Of a DNA stretch of 56,375 nucleotides, positions 44,621 to 52,047 are shown in pieces. This DNA comes from Acidocella sp. (lineage in GTDB: Bacteria > Pseudomonadota > Alphaproteobacteria > Acetobacterales > Acetobacteraceae), in contig JAMFRU010000140.1 of the NCBI GenBank assembly GCA_026224875.1, positions 1 to 56,375 on the forward strand, written 5' to 3'. How positions within the stretch are numbered: position 1 is the first letter of the stretch; every line of letters begins with the position of its first letter. The notes beneath the pieces were generated by a model, which was not told where the DNA came from, made no database searches, and worked only from the letters and a program-made list of their open reading frames with translations. The position numbers were made by a program, and so were the translations under genes.

Positions 44621-45281
44621 CCGCCGCTGGTTTGGATGACAACGAAGGGCACACTCACGAAGAAGTGACGTTGCGGATTATGTTATAGTGGTTGTCTTAT
44701 TTGCGGTGAAGTGAAAAGCTACCTCCCAGCGAACAGAACGATGATTTGCTCGCTTCGGGCGCTTATTTGGGGAACGATTTGAGCGAAATGAATTTCCGGC
44801 GGTGATGTTGCCTGTATAGGGCGGCGTTCGTGCTCTGGAGTCGCTTTGCAGCCGGTTGGGCTGTCTCCTGTGGCGATGAGGCTGGGGAAAACCGTGCTTC
44901 AGATGGGCGATTTTGATGGACGTTGATGCGTCCGAGCGGACCTGCGGTATGACGCTGGGGACTTGAAATTTTGTGTCTGTAGGGCTTGCGTTGCGCTGAC
45001 GGTGGAATGACGCGCAATGCTATGGCCTGGGCGGCGTGGGTAAGGTGCCGAGAGGCTGGCACCCCATGCCGCCCAGCCAGCACGGTCTGGTGGCAAATAA
45101 ATTCGTATCGACTCGGGGTAATATAAGTAAATTGTTGGTTTTGAACCGTTTTATGCTTACGGGGCTGGAATGGACATAATGCCGCTGGCGTAAACAAAAT
45201 TGCACCCTGAGCGCGCTGTTACCGATTTTAACTCAACTTAAGCTTTTCTTAAACGCAAAACCATGGCAGCCTGCCCTTGCC
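44621..45281. other. 660-bp gene-free region with a strong hairpin
   Basis: No convincing gene is present; an antisense 144-codon frame has a non-protein-like residue mix rich in His, Gln, Pro and Arg. The region contains a strong imperfect hairpin at 45027-45076 (CTGGGCGGCGTGGG and GGTGCC against GGCACC and CCATGCCGCCCAG) and AT-rich stretches, TATAGT near 44685 and around 45100-45260, that could hold promoters. It ends with radC. A structured small RNA, or a decayed gene, are the two readings I can offer. Confidence 0.5.
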
Positions 45282-46037
45282 ATGAAGCGCAGGGACTCAA
45301 CGACAGGTTTTGCCGATGTCTCTTTGCTGGAGACTCTCTCACCGGAGATCAGGCCGGTTAAACCCGCCATTGGGGTGGAGGGGCATCGCGCGCGGCTGCG
45401 GTCGCGCTTCCTGGCCGGCGGGGCGGATGCGGTGGCCGAGCATGAGCTGATCGAGATGATCCTGTTTCTGGCGCTGCCCAGGCGCGATACCAAGCCGGTG
45501 GCGCGGGATCTGCTGGCGCGGTTCGGCTCCTATGCCAATGTGATTTCGGCCTCACTGTCAGACCTGCTTTCCGTTGAGGGGCTGGGCGAGGCTGGGGCAG
45601 CGGCGCTGAAACTGGTGCAGGCGGCGGCCCAGAGGTTAGCCAAGGCGGAAGTGCTGTACCGGCCTATTCTCAGCAACTGGGAACGGCTGATGGAATACCT
45701 GCAATCGGTGTTGGCGCGCGAGAAAATCGAGCAGTTCCGCGTGCTGTATCTCGATAACCGCAACAAGCTCCTGGCGGACATCGTGCAGGGGCGCGGCACG
45801 GTCAACCATACGCCAGTGTATCCGCGCGAGGTGATAAAGCGGGCGCTGGAGCTGCACGCGACCGCGATTATTCTGGTGCACAACCACCCCAGCGGCGATC
45901 CGTCGGCCTCCGATGATGATATTCAGATGACCCGCGAGATCAAGCAGGCGGCGCAGGCTTTGGGTCTGGTGCTGCATGACCATATCATCATCGGCAACGG
46001 CAGCTGGCTCAGTTTCAAGAAGGCGGGGTTGTTGTGA
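45282..46037 (+). CDS. radC: RadC family JAB-domain protein
   Basis: A 251-residue protein with an N-terminal helix-hairpin-helix-like part (VARDLLARFGSYANVISASLS, GLGEAGAAALKLVQAA) and a C-terminal JAB/MPN metalloprotease-like domain. The metal motif is LVHNHPSGDPSASDDDI; earlier FRVLYLDNRNKLLADIVQGRGT and TPVYPREVIKRAL are family hallmarks. A role in repair was proposed but is disputed, and the activity remains unclear. Its 3' end overlaps the convergent methyltransferase gene by 23 nt. Confidence 0.92.
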   Translation: MKRRDSTTGFADVSLLETLSPEIRPVKPAIGVEGHRARLRSRFLAGGADAVAEHELIEMILFLALPRRDTKPVARDLLARFGSYANVISASLSDLLSVEGLGEAGAAALKLVQAAAQRLAKAEVLYRPILSNWERLMEYLQSVLAREKIEQFRVLYLDNRNKLLADIVQGRGTVNHTPVYPREVIKRALELHATAIILVHNHPSGDPSASDDDIQMTREIKQAAQALGLVLHDHIIIGNGSWLSFKKAGLL

Positions 46038-46818
46038 TGTCCTCCGCTGCCCAGCCTGTCATCACCGCCATGCGCAATGTCACCTTGGTGCGGGTTTGCT
46101 CATGGGGCAGGGCCGACAGTGCCGCGGGGAACAGCGCGCGGGGCGGGGGTTTGCGGCTCCGCTCGGCCAGCGCATTGGTCTCGCCGGCGGCGCGCAGCTC
46201 GTGCAGCAGCGCCAGCGGGTTGGCGTATAAAAAAATCAGCTCTTCGAGATCCGCCACCGGCAGCACGAAGCCCGCCCGTTGCAGCAGCCCGGCGCAATCG
46301 CGCAACTCCGGGAAGGGCGACACACGTGGGCTGACGCCGCCGGCGCATAATTCCTCGGCGTCGAGCAGCGCCACGCGCAATTCCTGCAATGTGCCGAGCA
46401 CGGGCATTGAGGCGAGGAACAGTCCACCTGGTTTGAGCGCGCGTTTCAACTGGATCAACGCGCCTGGCAGGTCGTCGAGAAAATGCAGGGCCATCGGGGC
46501 GATTATGAGGTCGTACGCGGCTGCTTCCAGGCCGAAATCCGCGGGGTTTTGCAGCACGAGCGGCGTGCCGCCGGCGCGGGCGGCCATGCGGGGTGAAAAA
46601 TCCGCCGAGGTCACCGCCATGCCGCGCGCCATCAGGCTTGGTGCCACCGCACCGCGCCCGCCAAAATCCAGCGCTGTGGCAAAACGCCTGCTGGTGTCGT
46701 CCAGCCGGTCGAGCAGGCGCTCGGCCAGATCGTTCAGCACGGGGAGCAGCCCATCCAGGCTCGGCGCCGCCCGCTCCCTGTGTTTCACCATCGCCGCGAA
46801 GTCGAAGATTATCCGCAC
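46015..46818 (-). CDS. SAM-dependent methyltransferase (NDUFAF5/BioC-like)
   Basis: A 267-residue class I methyltransferase. The SAM loop is degenerate: ALDFGGRGAVAPSLMARG, with DFGGRG in place of the canonical DxGxGxG; MAVTSADFSPRMAA, YDLIIAPMALHFLDDLPGAL and LKRALKPGGLFLASM follow. The family occurring next to comF in alphaproteobacteria resembles the mitochondrial complex I assembly factor NDUFAF5. Translation would start with GTG at 46818, immediately next to the comF ATG; an internal ATG at 46791 is an alternative. It overlaps radC convergently. Confidence 0.8.
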   Translation of the reverse strand: MRIIFDFAAMVKHRERAAPSLDGLLPVLNDLAERLLDRLDDTSRRFATALDFGGRGAVAPSLMARGMAVTSADFSPRMAARAGGTPLVLQNPADFGLEAAAYDLIIAPMALHFLDDLPGALIQLKRALKPGGLFLASMPVLGTLQELRVALLDAEELCAGGVSPRVSPFPELRDCAGLLQRAGFVLPVADLEELIFLYANPLALLHELRAAGETNALAERSRKPPPRALFPAALSALPHEQTRTKVTLRMAVMTGWAAEDITTTPPS

Positions 46819-47565
46819 ATGAAACCCCTATTTCGATGGCTTTTGGATACAGTGCTGCCGCCCACTTGTCTCGCCTGCGACACGCCGGTGGAGAAAGAGG
46901 GGCAATTCTGTGTGGCCTGTTTCAAATCGGCTAATTTTGTCTCGGCCCCTTTGTGCCGCTGTTGCGGCGTGCCGTTGCCTTTTGCCGAGGCCGCTGGGGA
47001 AATGCAGAAATGCCCGCCCTGCATGGTGGAAGCACCGGCCTTTACCCAGGCGCGTGCGGCTTTGCGCTATGACGAGACAGCGCGGCGCATGATTCTGCCC
47101 CTGAAATATGCCGACCATACCGAGGCCGTAAATGGTCTGGCCGAACTGATGCGCCGGCCCGGCGAGATGCTGCTGCAGGCGGCGAACCTGCTGGTGCCGG
47201 TACCTTTGCATGCCAACAAGCTGCGGGCGCGGCGGTTCAACCAGGCGGCACTGCTGGCCATTCAGCTGGCGCGGCTCACTGGGCGGCCTTTGGGGCTGGA
47301 TAGTCTGGTACGCCACCGCGAAACCGCCCCTTTGGAGGGGCTGGACCTGGCCGCGCGCCGGGCCCAGCTTGAAGGTGCCATCGACGTGCGGGCGGACGCC
47401 AATGTGCAGGATAAGCGCGTGCTGCTGATCGACGACGTGATGACCTCCGGCACCACGGCCAATGAATGCGCCCGCGTGCTGCTCGCGGCCGGCGCCAGGC
47501 GGGTGGATGTGCTCACCGCGGCGCGCGTGGCTGATCCGCGATTCGAGGGTTTGGCTCTTGCATAG
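46819..47565 (+). CDS. comF: ComF family double-zinc-ribbon phosphoribosyltransferase-like protein
   Basis: A 248-residue protein. The N-terminal zinc ribbon has paired cysteines (CLAC, CVAC, CRCC). The C-terminal PRTase domain carries VLLIDDVMTSGTTANECA, the PRPP loop, after VPVPLHANKLRARRFNQAALLAIQLAR, the ComF hallmark. In naturally competent bacteria ComF helps process incoming DNA; in others its role is uncertain. The start codon abuts that of the divergent methyltransferase with no intergenic base, so its promoter must lie inside that gene. A hairpin and grxC follow. Confidence 0.9.
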   Translation: MKPLFRWLLDTVLPPTCLACDTPVEKEGQFCVACFKSANFVSAPLCRCCGVPLPFAEAAGEMQKCPPCMVEAPAFTQARAALRYDETARRMILPLKYADHTEAVNGLAELMRRPGEMLLQAANLLVPVPLHANKLRARRFNQAALLAIQLARLTGRPLGLDSLVRHRETAPLEGLDLAARRAQLEGAIDVRADANVQDKRVLLIDDVMTSGTTANECARVLLAAGARRVDVLTAARVADPRFEGLALA

Positions 47566-47572
47566 TTTTATC

Positions 47573-47591
47573 CCTGAGCTAATTGCTCAGG
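47573..47591 (+). promoter_or_regulatory. hairpin abutting the grxC start codon
   Basis: CCTGAGC and GCTCAGG form a perfect 7-bp stem around a 5-nt TAATT loop, ending 1 nt before the grxC ATG. The comF stop lies 7 nt before it. The stem occupies the space where a Shine-Dalgarno would sit, and none is seen elsewhere, so the hairpin may tie grxC translation to ribosomes leaving comF. Confidence 0.45.
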
Positions 47592-47592
47592 C

Positions 47593-47850
47593 ATGGCCGA
47601 GATTGAGATTTTCACCCAACCCTACTGCCCTTATTGCGCCCGCGCGGTCGCACTGCTGACCCAGAAGGGCGTGGCGTTCAAAGAGATTAACGCGCCGCAT
47701 GGCACGCCGGAACGCAAGGCGGCGATCGAGCGCTCCGGCGGGCGCACCACCGTGCCGCAGATTTTCATCAACGGCACGCCCATTGGCGGCTGCGATGAGC
47801 TGATGGCGCTGGACCGGGCAGGGCGGCTCGACCCGCTGCTGGCAGAATGA
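47593..47850 (+). CDS. grxC: glutaredoxin 3
   Basis: An 85-residue dithiol glutaredoxin. The active site is CPYC at residues 12-15; the glutathione-binding TVPQIFING and GGCDELMALD segments follow, as in GrxC. It reduces disulfides and glutathionylated proteins with glutathione as donor. It sits in the conserved methyltransferase/comF/grxC/DUF1178 order, and its last 4 nt overlap the DUF1178 start (ATGA). Confidence 0.95.
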   Translation: MAEIEIFTQPYCPYCARAVALLTQKGVAFKEINAPHGTPERKAAIERSGGRTTVPQIFINGTPIGGCDELMALDRAGRLDPLLAE

Positions 47851-48320
47851 TCCACTACCAGCTCCGCTGCGCCGCCGGGCATGGGTTCGACGGGTGGTTC
47901 AAAAATAGCGAAGGGTTCGAGGTGCAGGCTGCCTCGGGCTATGTGGCATGCCCCTCCTGCGGCAATACCGAGGTGGAGCGCGCGCTGATGACACCGGGGA
48001 TCGCGCGCAAGGGCCGCGAGCCCGAGGTGGCGCCCGTGATGGTGCCGGCAAGCCTGCCGGAGGGAGCCATCGGCCTGCCGGCGGCGGGCGGGCTGATCCC
48101 GGATTCCGTGCGCGTGGCGCTGCATAAACTGCGCGAAGAGGTGGAGAAGAATTGCGACTACGTGGGAGCTGATTTCGCCGAGGAGGCACGGCGCATCCAT
48201 AATGGCGAGACCACCGCGCGCGGGATTTACGGCGAGAGCACCGATGAGGAGGCCGAGGCGCTGGAGGAGGACGGGATTACGTTTGCACGAATCCCCTGGG
48301 CGCCCCGGAACGATAGCTGA
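47847..48320 (+). CDS. DUF1178 family protein
   Basis: A 157-residue protein. MIHYQLRCAAGHGFDGWFKN and the zinc-ribbon-like VACPSCGNTEVERALMTP define DUF1178; VEKNCDYVGADFAEEARRIHNGE and the acidic EEAEALEEDGI end are also conserved. Function is unknown; the cysteines suggest a small metal-binding module. Its TGA stop lies inside a tandem 12-bp repeat, so two more in-frame TGA codons follow at 12-nt intervals. Confidence 0.9.
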   Translation: MIHYQLRCAAGHGFDGWFKNSEGFEVQAASGYVACPSCGNTEVERALMTPGIARKGREPEVAPVMVPASLPEGAIGLPAAGGLIPDSVRVALHKLREEVEKNCDYVGADFAEEARRIHNGETTARGIYGESTDEEAEALEEDGITFARIPWAPRNDS

Positions 48321-48347
48321 AATGATAGCTGAAATGACAGCTGAGCG
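48312..48347 (+). repeat. 12-bp tandem repeat spanning the DUF1178 stop codon
   Basis: GATAGCTGAAAT occurs twice perfectly (48312-48335), followed by the degenerate third unit GACAGCTGAGCG. Each unit carries an in-frame TGA at the same position, so the gene has three consecutive in-frame stops. Confidence 0.88.
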
Positions 48348-48433
48348 GATAGTTGCTTGCCCGGCGGGATTTACCTAGCTTTCGCCGGGGTGTGCCTTAG
48401 ACCATCCGATAACAGATAAATCCGGGTATCAAT

Positions 48434-49270
48434 GTGAATTTCATTTCGAGATTTTATCGGAAATGCCAGTCTTCCGCGCCCCAGCCTTCCACGCTAGCGC
48501 CGCTGCCGGCGGCGCCAGCCGTGCCTGCATTCGATGTGGGGCTGCGGGATGCCTTGATGCGAGGCTGGTTCAACACTGAAGCCGGCGAATTATTCACCAA
48601 TTTTCCAGTCGGGCCGGGGGATGTCGTGGCCGATATCGGCTGCGGCGACGGCGGCAATGCGCGCTTCTGTGCCAGCCGCGGCGCCCGGCTGATCCTGGCG
48701 GATATCGACCCGGATAACGTGGCCAAGGCCGCGGCAAGGGTTGCCGCCGAGCCGAATTGCCCCGGGGTTGAAAGCCATGCCACGGATAGCGACCCGCTGC
48801 CGCTTGCCAGCAATATCGCAAGCCGGGTGGTCTGCACCGAGGTGATCGAGCATGTCGACGATCCAGCGAGGCTGATGGCGGAACTCGCCAGGATCGGGCA
48901 GGCGGGGGCGCTGTATCTGATCGCCTGCCCTGATCCTGGCTCCGAAAGAATACAGCAGCGCGTGGCACCGCCAATCTATTTCGAAAAACCGAATCATATA
49001 CACGTCATTCAGCATGACGAGCTGACACGATATGTCGAGGATGCCGGGCTCGTGATCGTGAGCAGACACAGCCATGGGTTTTACTGGTCGGTATGGTGGG
49101 CATTGTTCTGGCCTTGCGGTGTTGCGGCGGAACGGCCGGATCATCCCTTGCTTAATCATTGGGCGCAGACCTGGGCGCTCCTGCTGGACCAGCCGGATGG
49201 GGCCAGGATCAAGCAGGCACTGGATGACCTGCTGCCGACGAGTCAGGTGATCATCGCGCGCAAGCCCTGA
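48434..49270 (+). CDS. class I SAM-dependent methyltransferase
   Basis: A 278-residue methyltransferase. The SAM loop is VADIGCGDGGNARFCASRGA, the acidic ILADIDPDNVAKAA follows, and post-motif blocks are VVCTEVIEHVDDPARLMAEL and GALYLIACPDPG. The C-terminal half (NHIHVIQHDELTRYVEDAGLVI, then WSVWWALFWPCG) resembles polar-lipid or small-molecule methyltransferases, but no substrate can be named. The start is a GTG within TCAATGTG; an overlapping ATG is out of frame. It ends 1 nt before hpnK, which suggests a linked function. Confidence 0.82.
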   Translation: MNFISRFYRKCQSSAPQPSTLAPLPAAPAVPAFDVGLRDALMRGWFNTEAGELFTNFPVGPGDVVADIGCGDGGNARFCASRGARLILADIDPDNVAKAAARVAAEPNCPGVESHATDSDPLPLASNIASRVVCTEVIEHVDDPARLMAELARIGQAGALYLIACPDPGSERIQQRVAPPIYFEKPNHIHVIQHDELTRYVEDAGLVIVSRHSHGFYWSVWWALFWPCGVAAERPDHPLLNHWAQTWALLLDQPDGARIKQALDDLLPTSQVIIARKP

Positions 49271-49271
49271 G

Positions 49272-50051
49272 ATGCGCGAACTGGTTTTTTCCGCTGATGA
49301 TTTTGGGCTGACCAGCTCCGTTAATGAAGCGGTGGAGCAGGCTTGCCGGCTGGGGCGGCTGCGCCAAGCGAGCTTGATGGTGGCGGGGCCGGCAGCGGCG
49401 GATGCCGTGGCGCGGGCCAAAGCGTTGCCGGAATTGAACGTCGGGCTGCATCTGGTGCTGGTGGATGGGGCTTCCTGCTCCGGGCATGCGAAACTGCCGC
49501 ATATCACTGAGCCGGATGGAAAATTCGCTGCCGATCAGGCCGCACTAGGGGTGAAGTTTTTTTTCTCACCGGTGGCGCGGCGGGAGTTGCGGGCGGAGAT
49601 CGAGGCGCAGTTTGCGGCGTTTGCCGCGACAGGGCTGGAGCTGCACCATGCCGATGCGCATAAGCATTTTCTGTTGCATCCCACGATTGCCTCGATGATG
49701 ATTGAGGTGGGCCGCAAGTACGGGCTGAAGCGGCTGCGGGTGCCGGCGGAGCCGCCTTGGATTATGAAAGCATTAGGCGAGCGCGTGGGGTTTGGTGATT
49801 ACGCGCTTTATGCCTGGACGCGGTTGTTACGCTGGCAGGCGCGCGGGCTGGAGATGCCGGACCAGGTATTCGGGATAAAATGGTCGGGGCATATGACCGG
49901 TGAGCGGATTGAACGCTTGCTGCCGCTGCTGCCGCCGGGGCGGTCGGAAATTTATTTTCATCCGGCGACGTATCGCGATGCGACGCTGGTGCGGCTGATG
50001 CCGGATTATGAGCATGTGGCGGAGTTCGAGGCGTTGTGCAGTAAAGTTTGA
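49272..50051 (+). CDS. hpnK: hopanoid biosynthesis-associated protein HpnK (YdjC/ChbG-like)
   Basis: A 259-residue protein of the YdjC-type deacetylase fold. SADDFGLTSSVNEAVEQACR contains the metal-binding aspartates; LNVGLHLVLVDG and LHHADAHKHFLLHPTI supply the histidines; SEIYFHPATYRD closes the site. The wording of the family comes from its presence in hopanoid gene clusters, and the reaction is not established; deacetylation of a hopanoid sugar or amine is plausible. No squalene-hopene cyclase or other hpn gene is nearby. It is coupled to the preceding methyltransferase. Confidence 0.83.
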   Translation: MRELVFSADDFGLTSSVNEAVEQACRLGRLRQASLMVAGPAAADAVARAKALPELNVGLHLVLVDGASCSGHAKLPHITEPDGKFAADQAALGVKFFFSPVARRELRAEIEAQFAAFAATGLELHHADAHKHFLLHPTIASMMIEVGRKYGLKRLRVPAEPPWIMKALGERVGFGDYALYAWTRLLRWQARGLEMPDQVFGIKWSGHMTGERIERLLPLLPPGRSEIYFHPATYRDATLVRLMPDYEHVAEFEALCSKV

Positions 50052-50063
50052 GAGGGTGAAGGG

Positions 50064-50564
50064 ATGTTGATCGTCTTCAGTGGTTTGCCCGGTGTTGGTA
50101 AAACAACCCTTTCACGCGCTCTCGCCTCACGTTGTTCCGCGGTATATCTGCGCATCGACGCCATTGAGCAGGCCATTCGTAATGCCGACGTTCTGGCGGC
50201 TGATGTAGGGCCCGCAGGATATGCCGTGGCGCAGGCCTTGGCCGAAAATAATCTTTCGATCGGGCGGATTGTTGTGGCTGATTGCGTCAATCCGGTGGCC
50301 GCAAGCCGTGCGGGCTGGCTGGCGGCGGCTGATATGAGCCAGTCGCCAATTTACAATATTGAGGTGGTTTGCTCGGATATTGCCGAGCACCGGCGTAGGG
50401 TTGAGGCGCGGGTGGCGGATATTCCTGGCCATGTTGTGCCGAGTTGGGGCGCGGTGCAGCGCCAGGACTATGCGCCCTGGGCGGAGGAGCGGCTTGTGGT
50501 GGATACGGCCACACTGACGCCGGATGAGGCGCTGGCGCGGATTGAGCGGTATATCGGGCGTTAG
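50064..50564 (+). CDS. small P-loop ATPase/kinase
   Basis: A 166-residue AAA_33-type protein. The Walker A motif is VFSGLPGVGKTTLSRALA near the N-terminus; VYLRIDAIEQAIRN supplies the substrate-side acidic residues, and VVADCVNPVAASRAGW resembles the Walker B/lid region of nucleoside and sugar kinases. Such proteins phosphorylate small molecules or resist antibiotics; the substrate is unknown. It sits 12 nt after hpnK and ends with an empty gap before molbindin. Confidence 0.75.
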   Translation: MLIVFSGLPGVGKTTLSRALASRCSAVYLRIDAIEQAIRNADVLAADVGPAGYAVAQALAENNLSIGRIVVADCVNPVAASRAGWLAAADMSQSPIYNIEVVCSDIAEHRRRVEARVADIPGHVVPSWGAVQRQDYAPWAEERLVVDTATLTPDEALARIERYIGR

Positions 50565-50637
50565 GATGTTGCCGTGAAAGGCGTGGATGCCCGCGTACGC
50601 GTGCATGACGGTGTGGTGTGGCCCGCGACCTTGCTGG

Positions 50638-50844
50638 CTATTTGCCGATCATCACGTCCGAGGCTTTGACGATCACTGTCACTGTGTCGCCCACGGTCAG
50701 GGCCAGTTCGTCCACGGCGTCATTGGTGATGGAGGAGGTAACGGTGTTACCGCCGCCGATATCAACGCGAACGTTCGCGGTGGTCTGGCCTTTGGTTACT
50801 TTTACGATTTTGCCTTGGATCTGGTTGCGGGCGCTTAGTTTCAT
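50638..50844 (-). CDS. mop: molbindin-type molybdopterin/molybdate-binding protein (TOBE/Mop)
   Basis: A 68-residue single Mop domain: MKLSARNQIQGKIVKVTKGQ followed by VRVDIGGGNTVTSSITNDAVDELALTVGDTVTVIVKASDVM. Such proteins form multimers that bind molybdate or tungstate and may store it for molybdenum-cofactor synthesis; moaA is in the same window but far away. The ATG at 50844 is the family start; the in-frame extension upstream is repeat sequence, not protein. Confidence 0.9.
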   Translation of the reverse strand: MKLSARNQIQGKIVKVTKGQTTANVRVDIGGGNTVTSSITNDAVDELALTVGDTVTVIVKASDVMIGK

Positions 50845-50885
50845 GGCGGGGTTTCTCCGGTGTTGGCCGGTTGTAGCACATGAAC

Positions 50886-50963
50886 GCGGGGATGCCCGCT
50901 TTCGCGAGCATGACGGGTGGGAGAAGGCGGGGATGCCCCCCCTATTTGCGGGTATGACGGGTG
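50886..50963. repeat. GC-rich dispersed repeat, two copies near mop
   Basis: Two adjacent copies of GCGGGGATGCCC...GACGGGTG (50886-50919 and 50928-50963) and a degraded one at 50579-50614. The core GATGCCCGC...GCGNGCATGACGG is of the short dispersed repeat type seen in many proteobacteria. The first copy's arms are self-complementary (CCCGCTTTCGCGAGC). Confidence 0.7.
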
Positions 50964-50984
50964 CGGGAACGCAAATCTCCCAAT

Positions 50985-51014
50985 AAAAAACCCCGGCTCG
51001 CACCGGGGTTCTTT
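50985..51014 (-). terminator. terminator of rplM-rpsI
   Basis: On the minus strand AACCCCGG and CCGGGGTT pair around TGCGAG, followed by a T-rich tail (TTTTATTG). It begins about 25 nt after the rpsI stop, the clearest intrinsic terminator in the window. Confidence 0.9.
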
Positions 51015-51035
51015 GTAAGCGGGTCTTTCGTAAAC

Positions 51036-51521
51036 TCAGCGCTTGCTGAACTGGAAGCTACGGCGGGCTTTCGGCTTGCCGTATTTCTTACGCTCGACCA
51101 TGCGGGAGTCGCGCGTGAGGAAGCCGGCGGCTTTCAAAATACCGCGCAGGTCGGGCTCGAAATTGGTGAGCGCGCGGGAGATGCCGTGGCGCACTGCGCC
51201 GGCCTGGCCGGAGAGACCGCCGCCTTTGACGGTGCAGAACACGTCGAACTGGTTGTAGCGGTCAGCGACCAGGAAGGGCTGGGTGATCAGCATGCGCAGC
51301 ACGGGGCGGGCGAAATACACCGGCGCCTTGCGGCCGTTGATCGTGATCTCGCCTTTGCCGGGCTTGACCCAGACGCGGGCGATCGCGTTTTTACGGCGGC
51401 CGGTGGCGTAGGAGCGGCCCAGCGCGTCGCGCTTCGGCTCACGCTTCAGTGCGGCGATTTCCGGCGTGTCGGTGGTGGTGGCGAGGTCTTTAAGACCGGC
51501 AAAAGCATTCGTATCGGACAT
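51036..51521 (-). CDS. rpsI: 30S ribosomal protein S9
   Basis: A 161-residue ribosomal protein. [21 protein letters not shown] and [20 protein letters not shown] are the S9 signatures; the C-terminus ends in the arginine/lysine tail ...[10 protein letters not shown], which reaches the P-site tRNA. The N-terminal ~35 residues ([12 protein letters not shown]...) are the usual alphaproteobacterial extension. It is 3 nt downstream of rplM. Confidence 0.98.
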   Translation of the reverse strand: MSDTNAFAGLKDLATTTDTPEIAALKREPKRDALGRSYATGRRKNAIARVWVKPGKGEITINGRKAPVYFARPVLRMLITQPFLVADRYNQFDVFCTVKGGGLSGQAGAVRHGISRALTNFEPDLRGILKAAGFLTRDSRMVERKKYGKPKARRSFQFSKR

Positions 51522-51524
51522 TGA

Positions 51525-51989
51525 TTAAGCCCTCCGGTTCTTGATGTTCATCGCGCCGACATCGAGGCTTTTCGGCTGCTGTGCGGCGTGCGGATGCTCC
51601 GGGCCGGCATAGACGTGCAAATTCTTCATCTGCTGGCGCTGCAAAGGCCCGCGGGTGATCATGCGTTCGATGGCCTTCTCGACCACTGACTGCGGGTTCT
51701 TGCCTTCCAGACGGTCCTTGAAAGAACGGCTCTTGATACCGCCGGCATAGCCGGTGTGGTAGTAGAAGAGCGAATCTTCCAGCTTCTTGCCGGTCAGCTT
51801 GATCTTCTCGGCGTTGACGATGACGATGTTATCGCCACAATCGACATGCGGCGTGAAGGTCGGCTTGTGCTTGCCACGCAGGCGTGTTGCCACAACGGCG
51901 GCGAGGCGGCCGAGGATCAGGCCTTCGGCGTCGATAAGGATCCAGTCCTTCTTCACATCCGCCGGTTTGATCGAAATTGTCGTTTTCAT
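51525..51989 (-). CDS. rplM: 50S ribosomal protein L13
   Basis: A 154-residue ribosomal protein: [59 protein letters not shown], then [15 protein letters not shown] and [20 protein letters not shown]. The ATG at 51989 matches the family start; four codons upstream are possible but unlikely. It is cotranscribed with rpsI, and a good promoter lies upstream, inside the 3' end of the epimerase gene. Confidence 0.98.
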   Translation of the reverse strand: MKTTISIKPADVKKDWILIDAEGLILGRLAAVVATRLRGKHKPTFTPHVDCGDNIVIVNAEKIKLTGKKLEDSLFYYHTGYAGGIKSRSFKDRLEGKNPQSVVEKAIERMITRGPLQRQQMKNLHVYAGPEHPHAAQQPKSLDVGAMNIKNRRA

Positions 51990-52018
51990 GTATTCACCCA
52001 AATATCGCAGTGCGGCGG

Positions 52019-52047
52019 CTTATGATGTTTTCATAGCACCACGTCAA
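52019..52047 (-). promoter_or_regulatory. candidate rplM-rpsI promoter
   Basis: On the minus strand TTGACG and CATAAG (with TCATAA one base earlier) are separated by 17 bp, ~30 nt before the rplM ATG. The -35 sits on the stop codon of the upstream epimerase gene. Fits an independent ribosomal-protein promoter. Confidence 0.5.

Noticed and set aside
44763-45197. A 144-codon minus-strand frame in the region after the RND operon
   Set aside because: Residue mix is dominated by His, Gln, Pro, Arg and Ser with no domain pattern, no Shine-Dalgarno and no neighbours to couple to; treated as non-coding.
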